A stretch of DNA of 64,000 nucleotides from UBA6614 sp002433235 (GCA_002433235.1 DJHS01000020.1:1-64000), one strand, 5' to 3'; numbered from the stretch's first letter, positions 55,111-63,812 are shown. Notes: generated by a model not told the origin, from the sequence alone. Translations and numbers: made by a program.

Positions 55111-56205
55111 ATGGCGGAATCGAAAAAGACCACAAAAAAAGAGGCGGCCACGGAGGATGCGCGGCAGCGCAATCTGGACTCGGCCTTGGCGCAAATCACG
55201 AAAACGTTTGGCGAGGGCAGCATCATGCGTCTGGGCGACGCGCAGGGGCATTCGCAAATTGAATCCATCTCCACCAGCGCGTTGTCGCTGGACTTGGCAC
55301 TGGGGGTGGGAGGCGTGCCGAAGGGGCGGATCGTAGAAATTTACGGGCCGGAATCTTCGGGCAAAACGACAGTGATGCTGCATGTGGTGGCCAATTGCCA
55401 GAAGGCGGGTGGCATTGCGGCATTTATCGACGCGGAGCATGCGCTGGACCCGGCGTATGCCAAGCGGCTGGGAGTGAACCTAGATGACCTGTTGGTTTCA
55501 CAGCCGGACAGTGGCGAGGAGGCGCTGACGATTTGTGAGACGCTGGCACGCTCGAATTCGATTGATGTGATCGTGGTGGACTCGGTGGCGGCGCTGGTGC
55601 CCAAGGCGGAGCTGGAGGGCGACATGGGCATGGCGACGATGGGCATGCAGGCGCGCCTGATGAGCCAAGCGTTGCGCAAGCTTACGGCGATCATGGGTAA
55701 GACGAAGACCACCTGCATTTTCACAAACCAGTTGCGCGAGAAGGTGGGGGTGATGTTCGGCAACCCGGAGACAACGCCGGGCGGCAAGGCGCTGAAGTTT
55801 TACTCCAGCGTGCGGATTGACATCCGGCGCAAGGAGGCATTGAAGGATGCGACAGGCCAGATTATTGGCAACCATGTGAAGACGAAGATCGTCAAGAACA
55901 AGGTGGCGCCACCCTTCGCGGAGGCGGAGTTTGACATCATGTACAACCAAGGGATCAATCGGCAGGGGAGCATTATCGATGCGGGCCTGCGGTTTGAGGT
56001 GTTGTCGAAGAAGGGGGCTTGGATTCAGCATGACGGCGAATTGATCGGCCAAGGCGCGGCCGCGGCGCAAAAGACGCTGGTGGACAAGCCGGAACTGGCG
56101 GACCAGATTGTTCGCGAGATCATGGCCAAGCGCAACGGCGAGGAGCCGGAGGAGGCTTCCGCGGACAAGGAAGAGGAACCCGAGGCGGCGGAAAAGGCTG
56201 CCTGA
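55111..56205 (+). CDS. recA: RecA recombinase
   Basis: 364 residues; the GGAGG spacing selects ATG 55111 over 55105. Walker A GPESSGKTT, Walker B IVVDSVAALVPKAE, loop-2 region LSLDLALG, KFYSSVRIDIRR and NHVKTKIVKNKVAPPF are all standard. The C-terminal tail is very acidic (EEPEEASADKEEEPEAAE), as common in RecA. Homologous recombination and SOS co-protease. A possible repressor site overlaps its promoter. Confidence 0.98.
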   Translation: MAESKKTTKKEAATEDARQRNLDSALAQITKTFGEGSIMRLGDAQGHSQIESISTSALSLDLALGVGGVPKGRIVEIYGPESSGKTTVMLHVVANCQKAGGIAAFIDAEHALDPAYAKRLGVNLDDLLVSQPDSGEEALTICETLARSNSIDVIVVDSVAALVPKAELEGDMGMATMGMQARLMSQALRKLTAIMGKTKTTCIFTNQLREKVGVMFGNPETTPGGKALKFYSSVRIDIRRKEALKDATGQIIGNHVKTKIVKNKVAPPFAEAEFDIMYNQGINRQGSIIDAGLRFEVLSKKGAWIQHDGELIGQGAAAAQKTLVDKPELADQIVREIMAKRNGEEPEEASADKEEEPEAAEKAA

Positions 56206-56248
56206 CGCTTCGCTTGCCTCCGGGCGCGCGTCGTTTCACAATCCGCGC

Positions 56249-57445
56249 GTGCCTGACCCCCACCCCCATTCAGTGGCCGCTCATTATGGCGGTGATTTCG
56301 ATGACGATGCGGTGTCGGCGTGGGCGGGAGAATTACGCGCGCGGCTTGAGGCACCCGAGGTTACCTTGGGTCTGGTTTTCATGGCCCCCCGGTTGTTCGA
56401 GCAGGCGGCGGAAATTCTGGAAATCATTCGGGTGCATGCGCGAGTGCCGCTCTTGGCCGGATGCTCCAGCCAGGGGTTGATTGCGGAGGACCGCGAAATT
56501 GAAGAGGACGCTGGGATTTCGCTGGCGCTGTATCATCTGCCGGGAGCGCGGCTGGAGTCGGTTCACTTTGGCCAAGCTCAGGTGGAGGCATGTGAAACGG
56601 AGTTGGACTGGCACGAGGCAACGGGCGTGAGCGCGGAGGAGGTGAACAGTTGGCTGGTGTTTGTGGATCCGTTTCATCTGGATGGCGAGCGTTGGCTGGA
56701 TCAATGGAACGCTGCTTGGCCGGGCATCGCGGTGATGGGCGGGCTGGCCAGTGCCGGCAAGCGTAAGGGGACGCAGGTTTATCTGAACGGTGATGTGTTG
56801 GAGGAAGGCGGTGTGGCGGTGGCGGTGTGTGGCGACGTGCGGTTGCGTGGGGTGGTTAGCCAGGGCTGCACGCCCATTGGGGATACTTGGACAATCACGG
56901 GGACTCAGGATCATTTCATCCATGAGATTGCCAACCGGCCGGCGTATGAGGTGTTGGTGGAAACGTTTGATGGGCTGAACCCGGAGGAGCAGGAGAAAAC
57001 CAAGGGAAACATTTTCGTCGGGCTGGTGGTGAATGAGTACCTTGAGGACTATCACCGGGGCGACTTTCTCATTCGCAACCTATTGGGCGCGGACCCAAAC
57101 GTGGGGGCGTTGGCGGTGGGGGCACTGCCGCGCGTGGGGCAGACGATGCAGTTCCAGCGCCGCGATGCCCGCGCGGCCTCGGAGGACTTTGACGCGCTGC
57201 TGGAGCACTCACAGGCGGAAGAAGTTCCTGTGTACGGCGGTGTGTTGTGTTGCTGCAATGGCCGCGGGCGGCACCTGTTCGGTGCGCCGGGGCATGACGC
57301 GGGCTTGGTGCAGCAGCGACTGGGGCCATTGGGGCTGGCGGGCTTCTTTTGCAATGGTGAAATTGGCCCGGTGGGCGAACGCAATTTCCTGCATGGCTAC
57401 ACGGCGTCGCTGGCATTGTTCGTGGGCGATACCCCTGGCGCATGA
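56249..57445 (+). CDS. FIST-domain sensor protein
   Basis: 398 residues from GTG; frames upstream overlap recA and lack similarity. The FIST N domain has AEILEIIRVHARVPLLAGCSSQGLIAEDREIEEDAGISLALY. The FIST C domain ends with GGVLCCCNGRGRHLFG, GFFCNGEIGPVG and FLHGYTASLALF. FIST domains bind small ligands, perhaps amino acids, in signal transduction. No transmembrane segment, histidine kinase or GGDEF domain is attached, so it is a stand-alone sensor or a protein acting in trans. Its stop overlaps the trmB ATG. Confidence 0.85.
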   Translation: MPDPHPHSVAAHYGGDFDDDAVSAWAGELRARLEAPEVTLGLVFMAPRLFEQAAEILEIIRVHARVPLLAGCSSQGLIAEDREIEEDAGISLALYHLPGARLESVHFGQAQVEACETELDWHEATGVSAEEVNSWLVFVDPFHLDGERWLDQWNAAWPGIAVMGGLASAGKRKGTQVYLNGDVLEEGGVAVAVCGDVRLRGVVSQGCTPIGDTWTITGTQDHFIHEIANRPAYEVLVETFDGLNPEEQEKTKGNIFVGLVVNEYLEDYHRGDFLIRNLLGADPNVGALAVGALPRVGQTMQFQRRDARAASEDFDALLEHSQAEEVPVYGGVLCCCNGRGRHLFGAPGHDAGLVQQRLGPLGLAGFFCNGEIGPVGERNFLHGYTASLALFVGDTPGA

Positions 57446-58044
57446 GCACGGACACGTTACTGCACACCTTCACCTCCGTGATCGAGCCCTTGCGGCTGGA
57501 GGAATTGTTTGCCCGCCAGCAACCTACGGAACTGGAGATTGGCTGTGGGGATGGGGCGTTTCTGCTGGGTCATGCCCAAGCCCATCCCAAGCGCAACTTC
57601 GTGGGCGTGGAGCGGTTGCTCGGCCGGATTCGCAAGCTCGACAAGCGGGGGCTTCGCGCCGGGCTGGAGAATCTGCGATTGTTGCGCTTTGAGGCGCGTT
57701 ATCTCGTCGAATACCTGTTGCCGACGGGCCGGTTTGAGGCCGTTCATATCTACTTCCCGGATCCATGGCCGAAGGACAGGCACGCGCGGAACCGGCTAGT
57801 TAACGAGACGTTCCCGGACCATGCGGCGCGGTTGTTGCGGCCGGGGGGAGTGGTTCACCTTCGCACGGACAGTGTACCGTATTCCACCCAAATGCAGGAG
57901 GTTTTTCAGGCGCATGGCGGGTTTAAACTGGAAGATACGCCGGTGGACTTGAAGAAGCGGATTACGGAATTTGAAGCAGTGTTCAACACAAATGGTGTTC
58001 CCATCCGGCACGATTCCTGGCGTTTGCCGGGAGCCGCTGAGTGA
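57442..58044 (+). CDS. trmB: tRNA (guanine-N7-)-methyltransferase
   Basis: 200 residues from the ATG overlapping the FIST stop. The SAM motif EIGCGDGAFLLGHA, the DPWPK of YFPDPWPKDRHARNRLV, and the C-terminal LRTDS region fit TrmB. Methylates G46 in tRNA variable loops. Coupled to the upstream FIST gene, which is unusual context. Confidence 0.93.
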   Translation: MSTDTLLHTFTSVIEPLRLEELFARQQPTELEIGCGDGAFLLGHAQAHPKRNFVGVERLLGRIRKLDKRGLRAGLENLRLLRFEARYLVEYLLPTGRFEAVHIYFPDPWPKDRHARNRLVNETFPDHAARLLRPGGVVHLRTDSVPYSTQMQEVFQAHGGFKLEDTPVDLKKRITEFEAVFNTNGVPIRHDSWRLPGAAE

Positions 58045-58059
58045 GCTAGATTGGTGGAG

Positions 58060-58368
58060 ATGAAAAAGGATTCCGCCGCCCCGACAACTGAATCAACAGA
58101 CCGCGAGTTTTACTTGGCCGCAGCCAATGCCCTTGGCCGCGCGGCCATCTTGGGGATGGGACTCCAATTGGCGTGGGTGGCTATTCTGGCTTCATTCGAT
58201 TCGGATTGGGTCATCTCTCTGCACAGTCGCGTGATGGGCATTGAGATCTCCGAAGCCCTGTTTGCGCAGGCCATGTATCTGGGCCTGCTGGGCCTGAAAC
58301 TGTTCGTGCTAGTGGCGTTCGTGATTCCTTGGCTGGCCATCCGATGGATGCTTTGGCGGCGGAATTGA
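58060..58368 (+). CDS. Small membrane protein, unknown
   Basis: 102 residues from ATG; the upstream GGTGGAG can serve as ribosome-binding site. Two or three hydrophobic helices (AAILGMGLQLAWVAILASF, AQAMYLGLLGLKLFVLVAFVIPWLAI) and a short charged C-terminus. No family recognised. Convergent with the holin-like gene, 8 bases between stops. Confidence 0.7.
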   Translation: MKKDSAAPTTESTDREFYLAAANALGRAAILGMGLQLAWVAILASFDSDWVISLHSRVMGIEISEALFAQAMYLGLLGLKLFVLVAFVIPWLAIRWMLWRRN

Positions 58369-58376
58369 CAGGCGAT

Positions 58377-58856
58377 CTAAACATCGATGATTGGCCCATT
58401 GTCATCATCCTTATCCACCCGGTGTCGTTGTGAGGCTTGCCGGGGGCGGGCATGTCGGCTTCCCCGCAGCGTGATGGCGGGACCACCGCCGAGGAAGAGA
58501 TTGGAAAGAATGGAGACAACACTGATGACGGCCGCGCCGGCCATGGCCCACCAGAATCCGTTCACCACGAAATGTTCCCCGGCTAGGCTGCTGGTGAAAA
58601 GCAACAGGAGGGCGTTGATAACCCAGAGAAAAATTCCGAGCGTAAGGATGAGAAGGGGCAGCGAAAGTAGCAACAAGAGAGGCCGCAGGAATGCATTCAG
58701 GACTCCAAGCACTAGAGGGGCCACGATGGCGCCGGTGAGGTCGCGGATGACGATGCCCTGACAGAAGGCATCGGCGGCCATGACCCCCAACGCGGTGACG
58801 GCCCAGCGTTGTAGGAACGAACCGAAGGAACCGGAATTTTCGGGCTGAGTTTCCAT
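58377..58856 (-). CDS. Phage-holin-4/YvlD-like small membrane protein
   Basis: 159 residues. Four hydrophobic segments in series (ALGVMAADAFCQGIV, GAIVAPLVLGVLNAFLRPLLLLLSLPLLILTLGIFLWVINALLLLF, AMAGAAVISVVSILSNLFLG), with FLRPLL and INALLL typical of the YvlD/holin-4 family. No phage genes surround it; such genes are common chromosomal membrane proteins of unknown role. Start overlaps the manA stop by one base. Confidence 0.82.
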   Translation of the reverse strand: METQPENSGSFGSFLQRWAVTALGVMAADAFCQGIVIRDLTGAIVAPLVLGVLNAFLRPLLLLLSLPLLILTLGIFLWVINALLLLFTSSLAGEHFVVNGFWWAMAGAAVISVVSILSNLFLGGGPAITLRGSRHARPRQASQRHRVDKDDDNGPIIDV

Positions 58857-59782
58857 CAGGCAGGCTCGGCGAGGATCAGCGTGGTTTGGGTGGTTGCGTG
58901 CAGGACAGCTTCCCGAACGCAGGCAGGCACCAGGGCAAATTCGCCGGCAGCCAGCGGAAGGTCGTCCAGCCGGGCCGCGCCTTTTGCGATGCCAATGATC
59001 ACGAGGCCGTGGCAAGCTCGGGATTCCCCCGGGGTGAGAACCCGCGATTCCATGCGAAACTCGCCGGGGGTGTCCGCGATGAGGCCGGGGGGTGAAAGGG
59101 CGGGCACGTGGTCATCAAAGTCAATGGAGGTCAGGGCTTGCTCGATGTGCAATTCACGTGGTTGGCCGTCGAGCCCCATGCGGTTCCAGTCAAACACCCG
59201 GTAGGTGGTGTCGGAGTTTTGCTGGACTTCAATTAGGACAATGCCACCGCCCAAGGCATGCAGGCGGCCGCTGGGTAGATGGAGCGCATCGCCGGCCCGC
59301 GGTCGCACGCTGTGCACGCATTCGGCGATATTGCCGCTCTTTAAACAGGCTTCGAATTTTTCGCGTGTGGCCTTCTCCTTTAACCCCACGTGGATACGCG
59401 CATCAGATTCCGCATGGATGATGTGCCAAGCCTCGGCCTTGGGTTCGCCGCCAAGGTGGGCGGCCACCTCAGCGGGAGGATGGACTTGGATGGAGAGGTC
59501 TTCATGTGCATCGATGAGTTTCACGAGCAGCGGAAAACGGCCATTGGAGGGTGGTGCAACGCCCAGCAAATCTTCGGCGTGATTTTCCATCAGCCAACGC
59601 AGATCGCGCCCGGCGAGCGGACCATTGGTGATTTCGCTGACCGCGCCGGGGCGGTCGCTGATCTCCCATGTTTCGCCAATCGGGCGGCCAGAAGGGAGAT
59701 TCTTGTTGAACAGCTCGGCCAGCCTGCGTCCGCCCCAGACGCGTTCCCTACAGATGGGCCGAAAGGTGAAGGGATAGAGCAT
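58856..59782 (-). CDS. manA: Mannose-6-phosphate isomerase, class I
   Basis: 308 residues. Interconverts mannose-6-P and fructose-6-P. Signature features: RVWGGRRLAELFNK, GETWEISDRP, SIQVHPPAEVAA with a zinc His, LHLPSGRLHALGGGIVLIEVQQNSDTTYRVFDWNR and ALSPPG. Cytosolic zinc enzyme; supplies mannose for glycoconjugates or polysaccharides. Lies between accA and the holin-like gene. Confidence 0.95.
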   Translation of the reverse strand: MLYPFTFRPICRERVWGGRRLAELFNKNLPSGRPIGETWEISDRPGAVSEITNGPLAGRDLRWLMENHAEDLLGVAPPSNGRFPLLVKLIDAHEDLSIQVHPPAEVAAHLGGEPKAEAWHIIHAESDARIHVGLKEKATREKFEACLKSGNIAECVHSVRPRAGDALHLPSGRLHALGGGIVLIEVQQNSDTTYRVFDWNRMGLDGQPRELHIEQALTSIDFDDHVPALSPPGLIADTPGEFRMESRVLTPGESRACHGLVIIGIAKGAARLDDLPLAAGEFALVPACVREAVLHATTQTTLILAEPA

Positions 59783-59787
59783 GGCCG

Positions 59788-60762
59788 TCAGGCCGCGGCG
59801 GGGTTCTCGATGTATTCGCCGATGTTGCGGAATTTCTCGTAGCGCAGCCGCAGGCGTTCGTCAGGGTCGATTTGTTGTAGCTCTTCCAGATGACGGATGA
59901 GCGTGTTCTGCACGGTTTTCGCCGCTGCCTCATGGTCGTGGTGTGCGCCGCCGAGTGGCTCGGGCAACACCTCGTCCACCAGACCGAGTTCATGCAGGTC
60001 ACGGGCGGTGATTTTCAGAGCTTCGGCGGCTTGGGGAGCTGCGGCACGATCTTTCCAAAGGATGGAGGCGCAGCCCTCGGGGCTGATGACGGAGTAGTAG
60101 GAATTTTCCAGAATCAAAACCCGGTCGCACACGCCAATGCCCAAGGCCCCGCCGCTGCCACCCTCGCCAATGACCAAGGCAATCATGGGCACGCTGAACA
60201 GCGACATCTCGCGGAGATTGATGGCGATGGCCTTGGCGATGTGGCGCTCCTCGGCGGCCACGCCGGGGTAGGCACCGGCGGTGTCGATCAGCGTGATGAT
60301 GGGCAGGCCGAAGCGGTTGGCCAGACCCATCAGCCGGATGGCCTTGCGGTAGCCCTCGGGGTGCGCGCAGCCGAAGTTGCGCATGATGTTCTCCTTGGTG
60401 TCGCGCCCCTTCTGTGTGCCGATGACCATCACCTTGTGGCTGCCCAGTCGGGCAAAGCCCGCGACGATCGCGCGGTCGTCATCAAACAAGCGGTCCCCGT
60501 GCAACTCGGAAAATCCGCTGAAGCTGCGCGTGATGTAGTCCAGCGCGTACGGCCGTTTGGGGTGGCGGGCCAGTTGCACGCGCTGCCAGGCAGTGAGGTT
60601 GGCGTAGATCTCCGCGCGTTTCTTGTCGATCTCCTGCTCCATGCGGCGAATCTCATCATCGAAATCCACGGGAAACTCTGCGCCCTCGGTATGCGTGCGC
60701 AGTTCCGTGAGCTTGTGTTGCAGGTCGGAAATCGGTTTCTCGAAATCGAGCAGATGCTTCAT
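59788..60762 (-). CDS. accA: Acetyl-CoA carboxylase carboxyltransferase, subunit alpha
   Basis: 324 residues. The conserved helix LLDFEKPISDLQHKLTEL, the ARHPKRPYALDYI start of the core, IGTQKGRDTKENIMRNFG, LIDTAGAYPGVAAEERH and ENSYYSVISPEGCASILWKD are all typical. Makes malonyl-CoA for fatty acids together with AccD, which is not in the window. 5 bases upstream of manA. Confidence 0.97.
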   Translation of the reverse strand: MKHLLDFEKPISDLQHKLTELRTHTEGAEFPVDFDDEIRRMEQEIDKKRAEIYANLTAWQRVQLARHPKRPYALDYITRSFSGFSELHGDRLFDDDRAIVAGFARLGSHKVMVIGTQKGRDTKENIMRNFGCAHPEGYRKAIRLMGLANRFGLPIITLIDTAGAYPGVAAEERHIAKAIAINLREMSLFSVPMIALVIGEGGSGGALGIGVCDRVLILENSYYSVISPEGCASILWKDRAAAPQAAEALKITARDLHELGLVDEVLPEPLGGAHHDHEAAAKTVQNTLIRHLEELQQIDPDERLRLRYEKFRNIGEYIENPAAA

Positions 60763-60802
60763 CCGCGGGCAGCGTACCGCGCCGTTGCCGGGCGCGCAAG
60801 GT

Positions 60803-61216
60803 TCATCCCAGCCACCGGATCAGACATGCCTGTGCTGCCACGAACGCGCCCAGAGCCAGCCAGCAAAACACCTCCAGTGCTCCCAGCCGCTTTTGCCGGA
60901 CGTTGCCCAGTCGGAACTGCACTCGTTTCGAACCCACCACGATCACGTCCCCATTCGCCAGCCGACGTGTTCCCTTCAAGGGTTCGTCGTTCACCAGCGT
61001 GGATGCCTCCGAGATGGGCCGCAGTACGAATTCTTCCCCCTTCAGTGCCACCTCAACATGGTTATCCCATACCCCTTTCGCCTCCAGTTGCAGCCGGCAA
61101 TTCTTGGCCCGCCCGATGGAGGCCGGTAGATGGGAACGATTCAGACACATCGGCTCGCGGTTATCCTCCAGCACCGCCAACTGCGCGAGGCAGGGTTTTT
61201 CCGCGGCCGAGTTCAT
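60803..61216 (-). CDS. FHA-domain protein with C-terminal membrane helix
   Basis: 137 residues. The FHA core is visible (SIGRAKNCRLQLEAKGV, HVEVALKGEEFVLRPI, TLVNDEPLKGTRRLANGDVIVVGSKRVQFRLG), which binds phosphothreonine peptides. A hydrophobic C-terminal segment (FCWLALGAFVAAQACLIRWLG) anchors it. The start overlaps the LptF/G stop by ATGA. No adjacent Ser/Thr kinase is seen. An unusual context for an FHA protein. Confidence 0.8.
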   Translation of the reverse strand: MNSAAEKPCLAQLAVLEDNREPMCLNRSHLPASIGRAKNCRLQLEAKGVWDNHVEVALKGEEFVLRPISEASTLVNDEPLKGTRRLANGDVIVVGSKRVQFRLGNVRQKRLGALEVFCWLALGAFVAAQACLIRWLG

Positions 61217-62565
61217 CCGCGGTGCGCCTTCCACAACAAGATCGCCCCCACGCCCTGAAACAGGAATGCCGGTGCCCAAACCATCCATTCCGGGTGCCAT
61301 TCTGGCTTGTCCACAAACGCCCGGCCCAGCAGCAGGAAGCTGTAAAACACAAGCACCAACAAAACCGCGAAGGCGATTCCCACCGTGGTTTCCCGGCGGC
61401 TCGTGCGCAACCCCAGTGGAATGCCCACCATCACAAACCCCAGACAGGCACACGAGAAGGCGAACTGTCCGTGCAGGTGCACTTGTTTGCCGACGTCGCG
61501 CACCTCGTCGCCCGGCTGAATTTCCCCCTCGGTTACCTCCGCGTTCACGTATCCCTCCGCACGCTGATCCGACACCCGCACCTCGCCCACCATGCGGCCG
61601 TCCCGCATAACCTGCAGCCGCGATTCCGGCGCAGGGAAAACGGGTTCCTCCCCTACGTATTGCAGCACCGCTACGCCAAACTTGGCATCCGCGGTCACCA
61701 CCCGGCCGCGCGATTGCCAGTGCCGCCACAATTCGTTGAACGTCAATTCATTGTCCTTCAGCCGCCGCAGCCCCCTTTCCACCGGTGCGAACGAAACCAC
61801 CTGATTCGTATGCTCCTCCATGGACAACGTGTACCATCGTCCGCTGCCCCGTTCGCGCCCTTCCCCCGGCGCTGCGTTCGGATCCGGTAAATCACGGCTT
61901 TGCAATTCCACCTTGTATAGGTCAAACACGTACCGGCTCTGCTTTGCGTCCACCCGCACCCGGCCTGTTTGCGCCTTGATCCGCTGTTGTAGCTTTGTTC
62001 CCTGCCGGAAATGGATCAACACATCCTCCAGTTCCAGTTCCCCTTCCACCGCCGCCGGCTTGCGATCGCCAATGCGAATGTAATATCCCGGCAGCTCGAT
62101 CGGTTCATCCCGCTGCAACACTCGGCCCGGTTGTTCCGTCAGGAACTGCATCACCATCTCATGTACCAGATCTTTGGAAAGCCGCTTGCACCGGGGCGCC
62201 ACCTCCAGGTTGACATAGGCCGCCAAGCCGCTCATCACCACCCCCAGCCCCAGGAGCGGCGCGACCATGGCCATCAAGCTCACCCCGCCCGCTCGCGCCG
62301 CCGTGTATTCTTGATCCGCGCTGAATCGGCCGAACACCAGCAGCACCGAGGCCAGCAATCCCATGGGCAGGGAAAACGTCACAACATACGGCGCCAACAA
62401 CCCGAACGCTTTCACCACCACCGCCAGCGGCACCTGCCCCGTGACCAGTTGCCGGAGCAAATCCTTCATCCCGCTGGCCAGCATGAGGACTGCCGTGAAC
62501 ACCAGCACACTCAGTGCCAGCGCCCCGCACACCCGCCGAAGCAGATACCCATGAAGCGTCCTCAT
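61213..62565 (-). CDS. LptF/LptG-family permease (YjgP/YjgQ)
   Basis: 450 residues with about six membrane helices in the LptF/LptG pattern: N-terminal (GYLLRRVCGALALSVLVFTAVLMLASG), the pair (VVKAFGLLAPYVVTFSLPMGLLASVLLVFGRFSADQEYTAARAGGVSL), and three C-terminal helices. A large periplasmic jellyroll domain lies between (EDVLIHFRQGTKLQQRIKAQTG). Extracts lipopolysaccharide from the inner membrane with LptB. Only one of the F/G pair is in this window. Confidence 0.88.
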   Translation of the reverse strand: MRTLHGYLLRRVCGALALSVLVFTAVLMLASGMKDLLRQLVTGQVPLAVVVKAFGLLAPYVVTFSLPMGLLASVLLVFGRFSADQEYTAARAGGVSLMAMVAPLLGLGVVMSGLAAYVNLEVAPRCKRLSKDLVHEMVMQFLTEQPGRVLQRDEPIELPGYYIRIGDRKPAAVEGELELEDVLIHFRQGTKLQQRIKAQTGRVRVDAKQSRYVFDLYKVELQSRDLPDPNAAPGEGRERGSGRWYTLSMEEHTNQVVSFAPVERGLRRLKDNELTFNELWRHWQSRGRVVTADAKFGVAVLQYVGEEPVFPAPESRLQVMRDGRMVGEVRVSDQRAEGYVNAEVTEGEIQPGDEVRDVGKQVHLHGQFAFSCACLGFVMVGIPLGLRTSRRETTVGIAFAVLLVLVFYSFLLLGRAFVDKPEWHPEWMVWAPAFLFQGVGAILLWKAHRG

Positions 62566-62731
62566 CGCGCCGCAAGCTAGTCCAAACCCTTCCCCCTGTC
62601 ACGCCATCACGGGTGGTGCCGAGTTATGGATATAGAGGTTTTGAAGCGAATGTTTTATTTGCTGATTGCTGGTCACGATCTGTTTCGCAATTGCATTTGG
62701 AGGGGGATGAATTTAAATTTTGATTCTTGCC

Positions 62732-63391
62732 GTGAAAAAGTACATTTGCACTTGGTATCGCCGTGATGGGTTTGTCTGGAAGCGGACAAAGGTAATGGCA
62801 TTTAGCCCGGAAGAGGCCCTGGAATTGGTTTTGCACTCCGAAAAGAACCCGCACTGTAAGTCCTTAGAAATCAATAGGGCTTGGATTCCGTTTTTCTCAA
62901 TCTATTCGGACAATCCGCACTATGATGAAAATGTACCGATACCAAAGTCAGATGAGGAAGAAGTGAAAACCAAAGTTCAGGTGGAATCTGGTGCTCAATC
63001 CGGGGGGCAATCAAGCGTGACCAAATATAAGGAGATTGCTGGTTATGTTATGGATTCAGCGGGCAACCGGATCGGGCAGGTTGCTGGCGGGATTCAAAGT
63101 CAAATCGCTCCGCCGGAGAGTTCCAAGTGGGCAGTGGGGCACCGTGTTGTCGGTGTTTGTTTTATTGTGGTGGCTATTATCGGTCTCATTACTAGTTTCA
63201 ATGGGTCCTCCTCAAGTGACAGGAGGGAAGGGGAATTGATTTTTTTCGGGGGGCTTGCTTCGGCTTCGGCGCTTTTTTTCATGGCGTTCTTGATCGATGT
63301 GTTGACGGATATTCGGCATTACCAACGGGAGACGGCGAAACACTTGAGTCGGCTGGCCTCGGAGAAGGAATCGCCGCCGCCGATGGGATAA
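62732..63391 (+). CDS. Orphan membrane protein, AT-richer
   Basis: 219 residues from GTG (the TTG at 62720 is the alternative). A cytosolic N-terminal part (KKYICTWYRRDGFVWKRTKVMAFSPEEALELVLHS), then a Ser/Gly/Lys-rich linker and two hydrophobic segments (VVGVCFIVVAIIGLITSF, ELIFFGGLASASALFFMAFLIDVLTDI). No family recognised. The flanking spacer and the first half are clearly AT-richer than neighbours. tRNA-Phe follows 11 bases after the stop, which may point to local acquisition. Confidence 0.6.
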   Translation: MKKYICTWYRRDGFVWKRTKVMAFSPEEALELVLHSEKNPHCKSLEINRAWIPFFSIYSDNPHYDENVPIPKSDEEEVKTKVQVESGAQSGGQSSVTKYKEIAGYVMDSAGNRIGQVAGGIQSQIAPPESSKWAVGHRVVGVCFIVVAIIGLITSFNGSSSSDRREGELIFFGGLASASALFFMAFLIDVLTDIRHYQRETAKHLSRLASEKESPPPMG

Positions 63392-63402
63392 GGATGAAAA
63401 AA

Positions 63403-63478
63403 TGGTGGCTGGAGCCAGAATCGAACTGGCGACACAGGGATTTTCAGTCCCCTGCTCTACCAACTGAGCTATCCAGCC
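63403..63478 (-). tRNA. tRNA-Phe (anticodon GAA)
   Basis: On the minus strand: acceptor GGCTGGA/TCCAGCC, D-arm TAGCTCAGTTGGTAGAGC, anticodon stem GGGGA/TCCCT (one G-T wobble) with loop CTGAAAA containing GAA, T-arm GCCAG-TTCGATT-CTGGC, discriminator A, encoded CCA at 63403-63405. Confidence 0.96.
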
Positions 63479-63599
63479 ACGGCCGCCCGGGTGGGCGGGC
63501 CGGTCAACATACCGCATCGCGGGGGTGCGGCAAGCCATTTTCGCATGCTTGACCGGTCACGGCGGACCACGTTTCAATCCCCCGAACCCAAAACCAGAT

Positions 63600-63806
63600 A
63601 TGCCAACTTACGTTTACGAAACCATCCCGCAGAAGAAGGGTCAACGGCCGCGCCAGTTTGAGGTTGTGCAGAAGATGAAAGATCCGCCGCTCAAGAAGGA
63701 TCCGGAGACGGGCCTGCCCTGCAAGCGTGTTATCACGGGTGGTTGCGGTGTTGTTTTTCATGGGCCGAGCATCATGTCAATGAATGTGCCGCGTGGCAAA
63801 AAATAG
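63600..63806 (+). CDS. Small FmdB-like protein without the first CxxC
   Basis: 68 residues from ATG. MPTYVYETIPQKKG and the closing basic PRGKK resemble FmdB-family zinc-ribbon regulators, but the first cysteine pair (CxxC in YEYxCxxCG) is absent. Only LPCKRV and GGCGVVFHG remain. It may no longer bind zinc in the usual way. Upstream start at 63525 overlaps the tRNA-flanking region and has no similarity. Confidence 0.65.
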   Translation: MPTYVYETIPQKKGQRPRQFEVVQKMKDPPLKKDPETGLPCKRVITGGCGVVFHGPSIMSMNVPRGKK

Positions 63807-63812
63807 TGAGCC

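Noticed and set aside
58377..58856. A prophage remnant, suggested by the holin-like family name
   Set aside because: No other phage genes near; this family is widespread in chromosomes and here sits within a manA-accA cluster.
59890..61890. A 666-residue plus-strand open frame opposite accA, the FHA gene and the LptF/G gene
   Set aside because: It lies antisense to well-supported genes, has low-complexity Arg/His/Pro-rich sequence and no domain. GC-rich coding DNA often keeps the antisense frame open.
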